Source of the DNA: Agroathelia rolfsii
Taxonomy: Eukaryota > Basidiomycota > Agaricomycetes > Amylocorticiales > Amylocorticiaceae
Length of the DNA: 64,000 nt
Direction of reading: 5' to 3'
Assembly (NCBI GenBank): GCA_018343915.1
Contig: JABRWF010000006.1
Span: forward strand, 744,001-808,000
The position numbers and the translations under genes were made by a program. The notes beneath the pieces are model-generated. The model worked only from the letters and a program-made list of their open reading frames with translations. It was not told where the DNA came from and searched no databases. Positions 10,009 to 23,140 of the stretch are shown piece by piece. Position 1 is the stretch's first letter, and each line of letters begins with the position of its first letter.

Positions 10009-11983
10009 ATGTCCCTAAACTACCAGATGTATTCGCAAGCAGGCCCATCGCATCCTGCCACCGGGCAGTATCATGCCTCACATGCCCGCTCGCATCCATC
10101 CTCCTCCCAGCATCTGATGCAGCACATGGCTCCTCCCCAGCTGGCTCCTCTTCAGCTCCCATCGCAGCAGGTTCCATCCCAGCCCTCCCCACAGCAACCT
10201 CTTTCCGCATCAGCTAGCGGCATGCACCCTCAGCCACTACCCCAACAGAATGCTGGTAGCAGCCAAAGCACACAGCCAGCAGCTCAGGCATTTGAGTTCA
10301 CGAAGCGAAAACGCTGGGCTGACCTTCTTGTTAACGAGCTTTCCGAGGCTCTCATTCTCATTATCTCTCATTCGCGCAAGATTATGTTTTGCGGCAACGC
10401 TGTAACAGAGCTGCTGGGTTGGAGAGACGAAGACCTTATCGATAAGGATTTCCTCAACTTTGTCAATGGTATGTACCAATACATCTTCTCGCCTCGTGTT
10501 CTTCTTTTTCTTTTGTTTATCCCACAAATGGGATAAATCCTCGTATCGAGTCTATTGCATGAATAATAAGTAAATAAAAAGAAAGGCTGACTTTTATGAC
10601 ATTTGTTGCTGTCAATCGCTTATACAGAAAATGATCATGCTACATTTCAAGAAGGCTTGCAGCTGTCTCAACGCACGAGAAGCGAATTTACGTCTTACGT
10701 GAGGCTGAAGAGCAGACAATACGCTCATCTACAGCACCATCATACCCATCTTACCGCGGCGGAATACCAACCCGCGGCTGCGATTGATATTATGTACGAA
10801 TTCAAGGGTGTTCCACACTACGCCAGCCCAGACGCACCCGTTCCAAACCTGTACTTTGCCTGCGCAAAGCCGTATCCGAGCAGAAACACAGCATTGTGCG
10901 TCCGTTCTTCTCTCACCTCTCGTCCCCGATTCGCCCCCTAGATCGAAACATTTGGATTCTGACCCCTGATTTTTGCCCTTGCCCCCGTCCCTCAATATTT
11001 CCTTATTTTCTCTCTTTCACTCTCCCTAACACATGCCGTTTCTCTTTCTATTCTCTTTCCCCTTTTGTCGCCTCGCATGCACTCGAATGAATGGCTAAAC
11101 CCATAACACCAGATTAAACACTTTCCTGGACATCAAAATCGAGAATATCCGTCTACACCGAAGGCGAGACGAACTCCTGGCTCAGGCCGCTCATTCGGAA
11201 CACAACAGATACATGCACCCTGCGGGGGGCAACGTTGGACCGGGCGCAAATGGCCTATACGCCCCGCCGGGCACATCCTCTGGGACCATGCCTCCACCGC
11301 GTTCAATTCCGTCGCACTCGCCCGTAGGCATGTATTTCCCGACGCACGTCAACGCGGGTGGGTACGACGATATGAGCTTTGCGCGCCGGGACGTCTCGGG
11401 GGCGAGACGAACGGGATATGATCTCTCTCAAACTGGCAGGAGGAGAAGCGTCGACTTGGGCTTGGTGGGTGCGTCGGGGTACTCGCACATGCAGTCGTCT
11501 GGTGGTGCGTTTGCAAGTGGCAGCGGTGGTGGCGTAGAGGAGGAGCCTGTCCCAACTGAGGGTGGCAGGAGGAAGAAGGTGAGCCGTCCCGTATTTTTTT
11601 GTTTGTTTATTCCCTGGTCGTCAAGTAATTTATGACTGATACTGTTTTTACCCCCCCCCCTCCAATATACTTTTTTTTTAAAAATAGCCCAAGACGGCGG
11701 AACAGTACGTCTGTGTCACTTGTGGTCGCACAGATTCCCCTGAATGGCGCAAGGTGGGTGGTTTGTTTTCACGATAATGGCACTTTCGGCGTCGTGTATA
11801 CCTCTAGGCTGTTGCAGTACTAACGTGTGTATATTTTTGGGAATCTTTTTTCTTTAGGGTCCCATGGGTCCCAAGACACTCTGCAATGCATGTGGCTTGC
11901 GCTGGGCAAAGCAGATGCGCAAGGCGGAGGAAGAGAGTGGTGGAGAGGTGAAGACGTTGCCTCCTGTACCTCCCCCTCATTAG
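10009..11983 (+). CDS. wc-2: White Collar-2-type PAS and GATA zinc-finger regulator
   Basis: About 460 residues in five exons. A Gln/His/Pro/Ser-rich N-terminus (1-90) is followed by a PAS domain ([20 protein letters not shown], then [20 protein letters not shown]). The PAS domain continues past the first intron and lacks the flavin-binding cysteine motif of the LOV domain in WC-1, as expected for WC-2. A Gly/Ser-rich linker leads to one GATA finger near the C-terminus, with [13 protein letters not shown] and [12 protein letters not shown] giving C-X2-C-X18-C-X2-C. In fungi WC-2 pairs with the WC-1 photoreceptor and binds GATA elements to switch on light-responsive genes, including those for fruiting-body development. 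The start is the ATG after the TATA element. The finger and PAS make the call strong. No WC-1 partner is present here. Confidence 0.93.
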
Positions 11984-13080
11984 CCCAGCAACACGTTTCC
12001 TGGCTGGTACATCGCACATACACGCACACGATCCATTATTCAAGGAATATTTAGCTAAGCATACACGAGAGGTTGTCTTGTTTTGAAAAACTTGTATGGA
12101 GTGTTTGCTGGGCAAGACGCAATTAGGCGCCGTTTCTCCACTTTCTCTCTTTCTTTTATACACTTTTAATTTCTTTTTTTAGTTAAAATGTATTTTGGAA
12201 AATACGAGCAACACGACGGACTCATTTCAATTGCTCATTTTCGATATTTTCTCCGTTTTTTTCTCATTACATATGAAATCCAGGCATTTGTTTATGCGTA
12301 TGTTAACACCATATCAAGCATTATCAATCGCATTTGTGAATCCGATGGGCGTACTTTTCGATGTGTGTATGACTGTATTGGATCACTTGTCTGACAGATT
12401 TTGATACACGCCAAGCCAACAATATCTCTCCATCATGATCGATGTACGATCTTCTGGCATGCACGGGCCACGATCACGGGTAATTTGTAGAGACGAATTT
12501 GGTCTTTTTGCATGAACAAGTGTACTCCTTGTGGACAGCTGAGGTCGACAGTCATGGTGTACAGCATTAATCCACGAATTATTTTCATTCCATGCTTTGA
12601 CACCCACCACTCATACTTGGTCATCCACTGAGAAGCTCGCGTCAACGACCGTTGAGATTACGTGTAATGACCCGAGATACTGGCAGAACTCAATCAAAAT
12701 CTTATGTTAGCGCGTTTGGACGTTGATCAAGATACTAGTATGCTGTATACATGTACATATGTACACTTAGCTCGCGATCGAGTGTGAGTTTGAACTAGGC
12801 GCGTGCGGATGGGGAAAAATCTGTTCTGGGAGACAGGTATTGCATTGCTGTCCAGGGTAGAGAGGTAGAAGTTCACTCATCTCCCGTACAAGGGCCGGAA
12901 TTGGTTAACTCACTACGATTTTTGGTTAATTCTAAAATTATAGGTTAATAGTCCAGGGCTGTCTTTCGGTCATTTCGGCGAAGGTAATATTGTGGAGCTC
13001 GTAATTATCATTGTTAAATAGACGTACACAAAATGGACGTATACCATTATGCATTATGCATATATGTAGTGTATATCAAG
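11984..13080. other. convergent intergenic region
   Basis: About 1.1 kb between the ends of the WC-2 and DUF1772-like genes. It is AT-rich and likely 3' flank of both. Short frames here have no protein-like features. I see nothing else. Confidence 0.45.
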
Positions 13081-13717
13081 TTAATATGCCACAAGAGTGG
13101 CCAATCCGGTCACCCAAGCGGTAAATGAAATGCCCATCCTTAGCGCATTGAGCTTTGTCCAATCCGCCAGCAGCCTGTTGGTCTTCTGCTTAAGGAAAGC
13201 AGTGTTTGGGTTCGGCTCGGACCCTTCTTCCTCAGGAGTGTCTCGTACCTCCTTGAGAGTGTTATTGGTTGGAGCAATCACGAGCATTGTGAATGGAGCG
13301 ACAGTAAACGACGTCAGTGCTGCGACTATGAGTGGCGTGCGGATGATAGATGTGCTCTTGGAGAGGAATGCAGCAGTGGAATAGGATATGCCTGAAATTA
13401 GGATAGAGGTTACAAAGTGAACCTGAGTGTCTTTGTCAGTATCATATATACTCTTGTATTATCACATTGCGAGGTGCAATGGGCATGTGGGTAATATTGC
13501 TCACCTTTGCTTTATCGTAGAAGTACGCCCATTGGGCAGCCTTCTGTTGAGGGGTAGATACAACAACGTCGTCGTGAATCAAAGGTACGACTCCAAACCA
13601 GGCAGTGGAGACATTGCCCAAGTATAAGTAGGATGAGGAGACGACTCCTGTTAGGATGGACAGCCTAACAGGATCGGCCAGGCGGCCAAGGACGACTTTT
13701 TTGAGTGACACGGACAT
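13081..13717 (-). CDS. DUF1772-like (anthrone oxygenase family) membrane protein
   Basis: About 184 residues in two exons joined ...YDKAK to VHFVTS. Four hydrophobic segments can be seen: near residues 18-38, 72-95, 98-120 and at the C-terminus (FTAWVTGLATLVAY). The features of DUF1772 proteins that match are GNVSTAWFGVVPLI after the first helix, a conserved-looking Trp/Tyr pair (QWAYFYDKAK), FTVAPFTMLVIAPTN ahead of a charged loop, and a late WTKLNALRMG segment. Some members of this family take part in oxidising anthrones in polyketide pathways, but most fungal members are of unknown function and no polyketide synthase is nearby. An in-frame ATG 51 bases upstream is an alternative start. Family call fairly sure, reaction unknown. 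Confidence 0.72.
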
Positions 13718-15125
13718 GGATGGATGTGAATTGTGATGATTTTGCGCTATGGCGCCTGAGCTTAGCATGCCGTATTAATAGTGTTCCGCCCGAACATCAT
13801 CGGGCCATAAATCGTGCGTGTTGCGACGGCATGATGACAATACCTATGTATGTTGCAATAGGTCTATTACTTACGTTACGCGGTGGTGCGGCTTGCATAA
13901 CACAGCTAAAACAGGTGGGCTTTCCCGGATGTTATTCACGATAACGAAATGACACATTCAAACTGCACTGTGTGTTACACAAGATTCGTCGCGGCACGCA
14001 GCCTAATTTGATTAAAACACTTGATTGGCTGCATGTAGGGATACGAGCGCATGAGGTACATCGAGTAAATTCTATGTGTATATATATCAAACCCACAATA
14101 AAATCTCATGAAGAGAGAACGGGACAGAGTACGGTACCAAGACATGAACGGAACGATGACGCTTAACAGTTCGGATTCAAATACTGACACTGGCATCCGA
14201 GTCTATACGCGGTAATATGACACACTGACGCTAACTTATTGTCTTGTGTTAGCCGCATGAGGTGGGGGCGATTAGCCTGCTTTAACCGATGTAACAAAAA
14301 AAATTGCATCGAATATCAAAAGGAAAAGAACACAGCAATGTAAGAGCCCAATGTCACAACTTCCAGTTTTAGGTGTGCGTGCTGACCTGCCAGTGGTTTG
14401 GTATGACCCGATGCTGGGCACTTCGCAACACTCGGCCATCGGTGCCCTCAATGACTGGGTTGCCATGGGGTATACACCAAAACATCAGTGAGGTGTAGTG
14501 ACCTTGTCATACCTGAAGTTGATATCCTGGTCTGCTCGTCTTCTGCCTCTTAGCTTGTCGAGGGCATCAGAGGTGGGAATTCCACGCAGCTGCGATTGGG
14601 CAAGCGGTTGCATAAAGAAGATCTGAGCCATGATCGGGCATGGAGGTGGGGAGGCTGGCAAGGTCGATGGAGAGAAGCGACATAGAGTGGCGTTTCTATG
14701 CGAGATAGTTGCCCGCTCGCTCGCGCTGCCCTTGTGTGGGTTGTGCTCGCTACAAGATCCGACTTGAATGACGTGCCGAGTCGAGTATGAGGGGCAGCTT
14801 ATCCATTTTTCCCCCTCCTGCTCCAACGTCCTTCCTGAATGTTTTTATCTGGTATCCTCGGCGGTTGGTGTACATTTAAAGTGTAGCACAGGGCCATGTT
14901 CTGTAGTTTTATTCTGATATTCACATCGTTAAACTGTGCAGGCTCTTGCCATCGAGAGGCGACACTAAACCATTCATTTCCTACCGCATACGACGTACAC
15001 TAACCTCCATCTGCATTGTAGACTATTGGGAAATTTTTCTTTTTCTCCTTCAATACTAACGTAGTAATGTACAAGTCAACCATTTTATACCAAACCTATG
15101 AATACAATCATACTGGCGAAACTCC
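13718..15125. other. intergenic, with a weak small frame
   Basis: 1.4 kb with little clear content. On the minus strand a 48-codon frame from an ATG near 14631 (MAQIFFMQPLAQSQLRG...) is followed past 14470 by a second protein-like run in another frame (VIEGTDGRVLRSAQHR). I could not join them with a frame-keeping intron, so I do not call a gene. Confidence 0.35.
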
Positions 15126-16466
15126 TCAGCCGTTCTGAAGGAGGCCAAATCCATCATCTACCGAAGCCGTTTGCATGCCGAAGCCACTAATATCCTCTTG
15201 AGGTATAAATTCGATAGCACTGGCCGCATGTGTTAGTTCTTGTGATGTTGTCTTAGTCCAAGCAATGCCTTGTGCAATGCGGAAAATAATAAACTGAGGG
15301 AAGATTATCTATGGAAAAGCATCATGAGTATGTATTCGGTTCCATCCGTGGTCTTGGGCTATGAAGTAGAAGGTAACTCACGATGCTTGATGACCATATA
15401 AAAAATACAGCTGGTTCAACCAAACCGGTTGGAGGAGGCAAAATCTGGAGAGTGCTTGTTATGATTCCGAGAACAGCAGAAGGTGCGGCAGATTCAACGA
15501 GTAATGCCACAATACTTGTATATGTCCTTTCCATCTGGGAATTGATCGATCCACGTATACTGTAGAGTATGGATAATATCTTGAAAACAATCATACTCGT
15601 CGCCATAATGTTTGCGGCCGTAGTGAGAAGGATACTAGTCATCTGGATCTTGTTTGCGAGCGCCCAGTCAACTTGCAGACCACCGTAAGTAATCGGTATG
15701 TATACAGTAGACAAAACTAATAGTGTATTCACTATAAGTCAATCCAGGTAAAGGCATTTAAAAAAAGAGTGCTACTCACTAATGCTTCCAACAGCACAGA
15801 GAGCCGGAAGCAGGATGGTATGCCATCTCGAGCCAAAGATAATATAGCAGCGATATATCTAACGCAAGTGAGTATGGGTATGGGGAATGTTGGTCTTAGG
15901 TATAGATTACAAATCACCAGAAGAGCATCAGCCAAGAATATAGCAGTGCTTTGCGCCATGTTTCCCAGTACCACAGAGGGAGAGGTAGTGCTCTGGCCGT
16001 TATAGTAGCCGAAAATGTTCCTCATACTCTTGTCGCGGTCTGTGATCCACATGATGCGATATAGATTTGCCTGGCCCACGAAATTAATAGTGTTTAATAG
16101 AAACAGTACACTTCCATATGTTATATAGAAGGTACGTTGTGCACGTGTTGTATTGGTGTTGGCCAAAAGGGACAGTGCGGATAAAAAGTAAATTCCCAAG
16201 TAGATGCCTGACAAATTGAAGCTGGTAAGTGATCACCTCAATGGAGAGCATTTGTCAAATGCACCATAAGCAATTGCGAAGATATGTATACCAACATATA
16301 GGGATAATTCGTATAGCATGTCAACCGGCGGAGGAATATGACAATAGAGAAGACCCACTACAAAACTGTGGATTATATATATGTTGGATACATGGGATGT
16401 TTTAAAGGAGTCGGCAATGACAGCTGGCGGTACGTCGGTAGTAGCTATTGATATAATCTCATGAAG
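15126..16466 (-). CDS. basidiomycete-type seven-helix membrane protein, unknown function
   Basis: At least 330 residues with about seven hydrophobic helices: LYVGIHIFAIAYGIYLGIYF, TFYITYGSVLFLLNTINFV, AIFLADALLVICNLYL, MNTLLVLSTVYIPI, ILLTTAANIMATSMIVF, and the last pair around ALLVESAAPSAVLGII and the final PQFIIFRIAQGIAW. The long polar loop IMWITDRDKSMRN lies after the second helix. The tail after IAWTK is short and hydrophilic. Splices keep frame at AIAY|GIYLG, LVM|NTLL and SSSI|IIFPQ. The layout matches a large, uncharacterised family common in mushroom-forming fungi and distinct from the DUF6534 genes downstream. The 5' end is uncertain: the frame is open from 16466 but I found no convincing first exon, and an internal ATG lies at 16319. 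No ligand or partner can be inferred. Confidence 0.65.
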
Positions 16467-17089
16467 CTAAAGAAGTAAAAAGTTAAGGATTTACACTGTA
16501 CTGACATCCCGTCGTCCATATAGCTGGATGGTGATAAGTTAGCGGTACGGCACGATATTGATTATTTACGCGATCGGGACCCAGGGCAAAACAGCAGCAG
16601 CAGGTCGGCATGCTATAGTATAATCTTGCCAAGTACTATTGGAGCGGTGTGAACGCATGGGTAATGAAGCTAATATTAATGTTGCAACAGTGCTAGGCCC
16701 TAGTCGATATTTACTCATGTGAGTGACATAGATAGGCATTGGCGCGTGCAAGCATTGATAACGTTGATATCTTGAAACAGGTAGATTTTTGCTGAGGAAC
16801 AGTAAGTAATCACAGCAAAGTAATCACCAAGGCTAAATAAGATAAGACTTGTCACGATTATATGACTGAGGAATGGAGTGAATATACAAGATATATATAT
16901 ATGTACGGTGGGCGACAACGAGACGCAGCCTGAGTACGAGCAAGAAATATATGCACAGCTGTCGGGAAATTGGCACAGTGCATTTGCTTCCCGATCAGAT
17001 ATTATGCATTATGCATGATCGACGGATTAGGACTGCGTCCGAAACCCGACTTTGACGAGGTTCCGAAGCGGTTGAGAGTATCGACTTGG
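16467..17089. other. divergent intergenic region
   Basis: Between the seven-helix gene and PIK1, which point away from each other. It should hold the missing first exon of the former and the PIK1 promoter. An (AT)n run lies near 16892-16902. No other gene is supported. Confidence 0.4.
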
Positions 17090-20000
17090 ATGGCATCGCA
17101 TGGTCTCCTCCTCCGCCTCTTCCTTTCGCCAGGTTTCTTCACCGTCAATGTGGCCTTGCAATACCTGGCAAAGTATTCGGACAACATCGGAATCACTTAC
17201 TATTTAACACGTCGACTCCGCAATGTCGACCTCGCCGAGCTGGAGAACATCTGGGGATTCGTGTGGTTGGTGCCAGTTAATTGTAGACGTGAAGTTGTTT
17301 CTACTTTCGAAGGCTTATGAGAGTTATGCAGCCACTTGCTAGTCACTCGACCATCCAAGTCGCGGGCACTCGAATGTTTCGTGGTAGAAACCGCGCAACG
17401 ATCTTCTCACATTGCAGTGCTTGTAAGTGTTAATAATTATTTCATATACATGACACTTCCATGAACCATGAACTTGTGCTAGACATTGTACTTTATGCAA
17501 ACACTACTAAGAGACCAGCATGACCACACGACACCCTCGTTTTCGATATGCAGACGTACTCTGCAACGATGCCAAGAACTCATCTTTACGGACACACCTA
17601 CCAACTCTTCACCCTACACATCTGTGGCGAACGTAGCCTTGCCCAAGAAAATATCCCATAATTCAGAGCCAGCACTTGTTGGAATTGGTATGGTGTTGGC
17701 CGGTGCACCAGCCCTACCTATTCTTACATCGGTCATGGGCCCGGTGGCAGTTGAACAAGGCCGAGCGGAAGATCAGGCTGGCAATGTTGAAAGACGCACT
17801 GATGATGACGATGATGATGATGGACGGGTCGCTCGTGTCCCATCCCTCAACGAGATCAATAATGTAGGGGCTGCAGAAGAGGAGGAAGAGGATCCGGACA
17901 TATCGTCAGAACCATCAATTATGGAATTAGTGCAGGCAGTTCCAGTGCGAGCCAGCGATGAACAGTCCTCTTCATTACACAAAGTATCGCCTCTGATTCG
18001 AAGCTTGCTAAAACGCAGGAGCACTATCAGTGCTGCGCAAACAAGCCCATCGCTCGTCCCTGCAAGGCTCTCTGAAGATCCGTTTGGTCAGAATGATTAT
18101 ACTAATCCGTCGCCACCAATCCCAACGCCATCACAGTCATCACCCTCTCTTCAAAACATGAAACATAAGCGCAATGCTACTTCTGAGCATATGCTGCAAC
18201 AATATAACGCGAGTGTGCAGGGTCAAATGCTGAGAAGTCATTACTGTCGCTCAGAGGTTCGCGTTCATTATCTGAGTTTGTTTTTTGCAATTGTTTTGAC
18301 TGAATATCACCCAATGCCCAGATGCAATTTCTTCAAGCATTGGAGAATATATCACATCGATTGTTGATTATTCCCAAAGCTGCTCGTGTTAGTGCGCTTC
18401 GGGCTGAACTGACGGCACTGAACCACAAGCTTCCTGCAGAGGTAAACATCCATCCATTATTAGGTTCAATAGATGAATTGATTCGAGTGATATATATGAT
18501 AGGTCTGTGTACCACTATGGTGCTCCCCCACTGTGCACCATCGCATCGTACGCATTCCTCCAGGAGAGAGCGTCGCCCTCAACTCGGCTCAACACGCGCC
18601 CTATCTGCTACTCGTTGAGCTGCTCTACGACGATCTCGACTTTGAGCCATCGAAGCGACAAAACCGTGACATTCTTCGGAAAATTATTAATAAACAAGAG
18701 GACAAGTTCATGTTCACCCGCCGTCGGCCCGTCTCGCCCGAGATCCCTTCCTCATCCACGAGAGAGGCAGGACTCGCGCTCATGTCTGAGAGCATCAAGT
18801 CTTCCTCCTCCGACAACGAAGGAGAGGAAGAAGAGGTCGATCTTGTCGAGCAGGTGTATAAATCCCGCGGCGAGGCTCAAGATCTGTCCGAGTCGATTGT
18901 GCTCCCTGCCCCGCCGAAAAATAAGGAATTGGACGCGCGCACGTGGCGCTCAGCGACGCCGACGTTGGCAGGGCAGGATTCGGCTGCTGCAAATACGGCG
19001 GCAGCTGTTGCCGCTTCCCCACATGTTTTGTCACTGGACGAGTATTCAGAGCGGATGCGTACGGCGGCGGTGATGCTTGCGCAGCTTAATTCGAATCTTG
19101 CTCATCCGCCTTCTGCTATGCATCGGTCATCGTCCGGGAGCAGCGGAAGTGGGGGCCTGGTTGGTCTCGGGATCATGACAGCTATCTCTTCGTCGTCATC
19201 GGCGGATAGTAACGCTACATCGGGATCTGCTGGACCATCAGGTAAGGGGAACACTCATCCTTCGTTACGTGGTGGTGGGGCGGCGCCGTTTGCACAGGCT
19301 GAGGCCGCTGCTATACGGGAGAGGATCATGAAGGAGATGATCGCGCTGGAAGACGAACGTATGGCTCGCATGCGAGAGGGGGAAGAGATGCAAGTCGGCA
19401 ATTCGTCGCGCACGGGAATGGGCACGGCTGAGGATGAGAGGATCATTCGCCAGGAGCTTGATAAGGCTGATCCGAGCGCGGCAGTGTTTAGTGAATCGTG
19501 GGAGGCTAAAAAGGTGCGTTTATCTTCTCCCTTGTGTTAAGCCATTTTTGATCAATGTGACGATGTTTCATTTTATCAGAGCAGGATACGGAGCGCGTCG
19601 CCTTATGGGCATTTAACCAATTGGAATTGCGTCTCGGTCATCGTGAAAACTGGAGATGATCTGCGGCAGGAGCAGCTTGCTGTTCAGCTCATCCAGGAGT
19701 TCTCAAGGATATGGCAGGAAGAGCAATGTCAGTGTTGGGTCAGAAGGTATGTAATAGATCATCCTCGGTCAGTCCATTTGCTGAGTTTCGATCAACCAAC
19801 CAGCTTCCGGATTCTAATCACCGGCCTGACATCGGGGTTAGTTGAGACGATCACGGACGCAGTGTCGATACATTCGATTAAAAAGGCAGAATATGCCCGA
19901 CGGTTAGCGGAAGGGAGGCTTGAGAGTGTGACGATATTAGATCACTTCCGAAATGTGGGTGGGTCCTCGTATATGTGATAGTGGAGATTTTGTTGCTGAT

Positions 20001-20821
20001 CGAGGGATTTGTGGTTTGTTCATAATTGCTCCTGCTGCTAACTAGACTTATGGCGATCCATCCTCTGCAAGGTTTGCACGTGCGCAGCGGAATTTTGCAA
20101 GATCCCTCGCAGGTTCGTCTGTGCCCCTTGATCGTCGATGCTATGCTCATGTGATGTTCTCCTTGCCAGGTTATTCTGTGATCACCTTTTTACTGCAGAT
20201 CAAGGATCGACACAATGGCAACATCCTTCTAGATCGTGATGGGCACTTGGTTCACATCGACTTCGGCTTTATGCTCTCGAATTCTCCGGGAAACATCGGA
20301 TTTGAGGCCGCGCCGTTCAAGTTGCCGCCGGAATACATTGAGGTATTGGGCGGCGTGGACGCGGAGCTGTTCAAGGACTTCAAGAAGATGTTCAAAGAAG
20401 GATTTGAAGCCGCTCGAAAGCATTGCGACCGGATCGTTAGTAAGTATTCGGCTTGTGAGCGTTGTCGATCCTGTGCCAGGAAGCTCATCGGATATGACAG
20501 CAATGGTTGAATTGATGCAGAAAGGTGCGCAATCTCCTGTTGTATCTATCGATCCTAACTTACCTTTCGATTTTCTCAGACTCAAGTCTTCCGTGCTTTG
20601 CAGCGTTTGGTGAACAGACGGCTGCTCAGCTTCGGGATAGGTTCCAACCTACGTTGACACACTCGCTGGTTGGCGATTACGTGGATAAGTTGATCGATAC
20701 CTCACTTGGATCAAACTGGACTAGACTTTACGATTTGGTAGGCAAGCTGTCTGACTTCTGTGATGCTAATTGCTCATGTTTTCTTTGCCAGTATCAATAT
20801 TACTCGCAATCGATCCTGTGA
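17090..20821 (+). CDS. PIK1: phosphatidylinositol 4-kinase, PIK1 type
   Basis: About 1,030 residues from roughly ten exons. This enzyme phosphorylates phosphatidylinositol at position 4, supplying PI4P at the Golgi for secretion. The N-terminus holds the lipid-kinase-unique helical region (GLLLRLFLSPGFFTVNVALQ, then DNIGITYYLTRRLRN). The middle is low-complexity, with an acidic run (EEEEEDPD) and Ser-rich stretches. The C-terminal catalytic domain begins near RSASPYGHLTNW and has VKTGDDLRQEQ, GLVETITDAVSIHSIKKAEY, the catalytic loop KDRHNGNILLD, the metal-binding HIDFGFM, and ends YQYYSQSIL. The best first splice joins ...IWGFVC to HLLVTRPSK. The start chosen is the ATG of MASHGLLLR. In-frame ATGs at 17015 and 16970 would add a tail without family features. 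The gene precedes PAC1 on the same strand with a 340-base spacer. Confidence 0.92.
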
Positions 20822-21161
20822 TGAATGGGGCATCCAAGATGTGTGACATTGATGATTGCGATGTTGTTCTGTATATAGCTTTACTAGTTGTGATTAGTGG
20901 AGGTTATCTTGTCTATATGATGATTTTTTTCTGGGTTTTGAGCAATGAATAATAAGAATGAGATCAAGAAAAGAGACCATCGGTTACCGTTGGCTCCGAT
21001 CAAGTCTTAGTAGGGTCCACAACCGCCTACAAACAGCTTCAAATCATTGACCTTTCGTCTCGCGCACTCATCCTCTTGCCCTACTGCCTGCCCACGCCTC
21101 CGCTTGTCCTGTCCACGCCCACTTCACGAACAAGAAAACGACGACCGTATAATCTGCCATC
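20822..21161. other. short spacer, PAC1 promoter region
   Basis: 340 bases between the PIK1 stop and the PAC1 start. The last 130 bases are C/T-rich, as is common in fungal promoters. No TATA element or other feature stands out. Confidence 0.45.
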
Positions 21162-23140
21162 ATGTCTCTCCTATCGGATCGACAACGAGAGGAGCTGTGC
21201 GTCTCTGTCCATTTTCCACGCTGCCGCTGTCCGTGGCGGATGTTGTTTGTCGTATAATAATGACCATTGGTTGTTGTCCCTCTCATCCCCCCTCCTTTTT
21301 TTTATTTGCTACATCTACCTGGCATTGGTGTATACACGACGATGGCAGGCATAAGTCAATGCTCGACTACCTCCACGCGAACCACTTCTCGGAGGCGTAT
21401 GCCGCCCTTCAATCCGACTCTGGCACGCAGTACACGCCCGATCCCAAGAACAAATATGCAGGCCTGCTCGAGAAGAAGTGGACAAGTGTCATAAGACTGC
21501 AGAAGAAGGTGCGTTTCTCCCCTCTTGCTTTTCTCTTGTTGTTCCAGGTGTCCTAACCCTCATCTCACACCCACACTTATACATATACATAACAATGTGT
21601 ATACTTATATATATATATATAGATTATGGATCTGGAAAATCGAAATGCAGCCTTGCAAGAGGAACTGTCCATGTCGCCTGCCAAACGGGCTGCCTCGCAG
21701 ACGGATTGGGTGCCGCGAGCGCCTGCAGCGCATGTCTTGACGGGCCATCGCCTGCCCGTGACGAGGGTTGCGTTCCATCCGCAATATTCTCTTCTCGCGT
21801 CTGCCAGTGAGGATGCGACGGTCAAGATCTGGGATTGGGAGACCGGCGAGTTTGAACGCACGCTCAAGGGGCATACAAAGGCGATTCAGGATGTGGATTT
21901 CGATCACAAGGGTAACTTGCTTGGTACGTGATTATTCCTCTCTTAATCTCGTTTCGAGTTTTTTCTTATATATTTGATTAATGAAAACTATGCATGTCAA
22001 CTTTTCTCTATTCTCATATGTACAGTTACTTGCTCATCAGACTTATTCATCAAAATATGGGATACCCAGAACGAGTGGAAAAATACTAAAACGTTCCCTG
22101 GACACGAACATTCCGTCTCGTCGGTGCGGTTCATGCCAGGTGATCAATATATCGTCAGCGCCAGCCGAGATCGGACAATAAGGATATTCGATGTTGCATC
22201 TACGTACGTGACGATCATGATTTTTTGTTTTTCTTTTCTTTTCTCATCAACACCTTTTCCTTATTGCTTTGTTTGATTCTCGGCTATCATCAGACATCTT
22301 CTTCGCACGATTCAGGGTCACTCAGATTGGGTGCGATGTGTAACGCCGTCTGATGACGGGCGGTTGTTGGCAAGCTGCTCGAATGATCAGGTCCGTTGAC
22401 TGTGTTCACATACATTGGTTTGTGATTTTGTTCAACGTGAATCTAACTTGTCGTTTGCCGTTCCAAGACTGGTCGCATCTGGGACGCAACCACGGGCGAG
22501 TCCAAAATGGAACTAAGAGGACATGACCATGTCATCGAGGTTATCGCGTTTGCGCCTGTTGCTGCGTATCCTGCCATTCGGGAGCTGGCGGGCATTCCCG
22601 TACGTTGGTTCTTTACCTTTTCCTTTTTTGAGCCGCATATATCCATTGTCTTACCTATTTTGGTCGAGTATAGAATACGGATCGATCGAAAACACCGGGT
22701 GCTTTCGTCGCTACCGGCTCTCGTGACAAGACTATCAAGTTGTGGGATTCTCATACGGGTCAAATACTGAAGAACTTGGTATGCCACGTTTCTTTATATG
22801 AAAGCATTACGTTTATCCCACCTCTTGTTATCTACAGCCTGGACATGACAACTGGATACGAGCACTCGTCTTCCATCCCTCTGGCAAGTTCCTCCTGTCG
22901 GCGTCGGACGACAAGACAATCCGTGTATGGGAGCTCACAACGGGTCGATGCGTCAAGACCGTTGACGCACACGGGCACTTTGTTACCACTCTAGCCTGGG
23001 GCCGTCAACCGGCGTCAGGCGGCGGTGGCAGCGGCGCAGCGAACGGTGCCGGCGGTTCCGATCACGCTGAGAACGAGAAGCTTGTCAATGTAGCGGCAAG
23101 CGCTAGTGTGGACCAGACGATTAAGGTTTGGCTTCCATGA
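21162..23140 (+). CDS. PAC1: LIS1/PAC1 (NudF) dynein regulator
   Basis: About 430-440 residues, eight or so exons. The N-terminal LisH dimerisation motif ([20 protein letters not shown], residues 1-35) is followed by a short coiled coil ([16 protein letters not shown]) and seven WD40 repeats. Each repeat ends in WD-like dipeptides ([48 protein letters not shown]) after GH turns. This order is that of LIS1, which binds cytoplasmic dynein with NudE and NudC and is needed for nuclear migration along hyphae. The first intron splits the LisH motif (EEL|HKSML). The last repeat carries a Gly/Ala/Ser-rich insertion ([13 protein letters not shown]), an oddity versus animal LIS1 but tolerated in fungal forms. 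The long kinesin gene lies next downstream on the same strand. Confidence 0.95.

Noticed and set aside
13081..16466. Secondary-metabolite cluster built on the DUF1772-like gene
   Set aside because: No polyketide synthase, peptide synthetase or other backbone gene is in the window.
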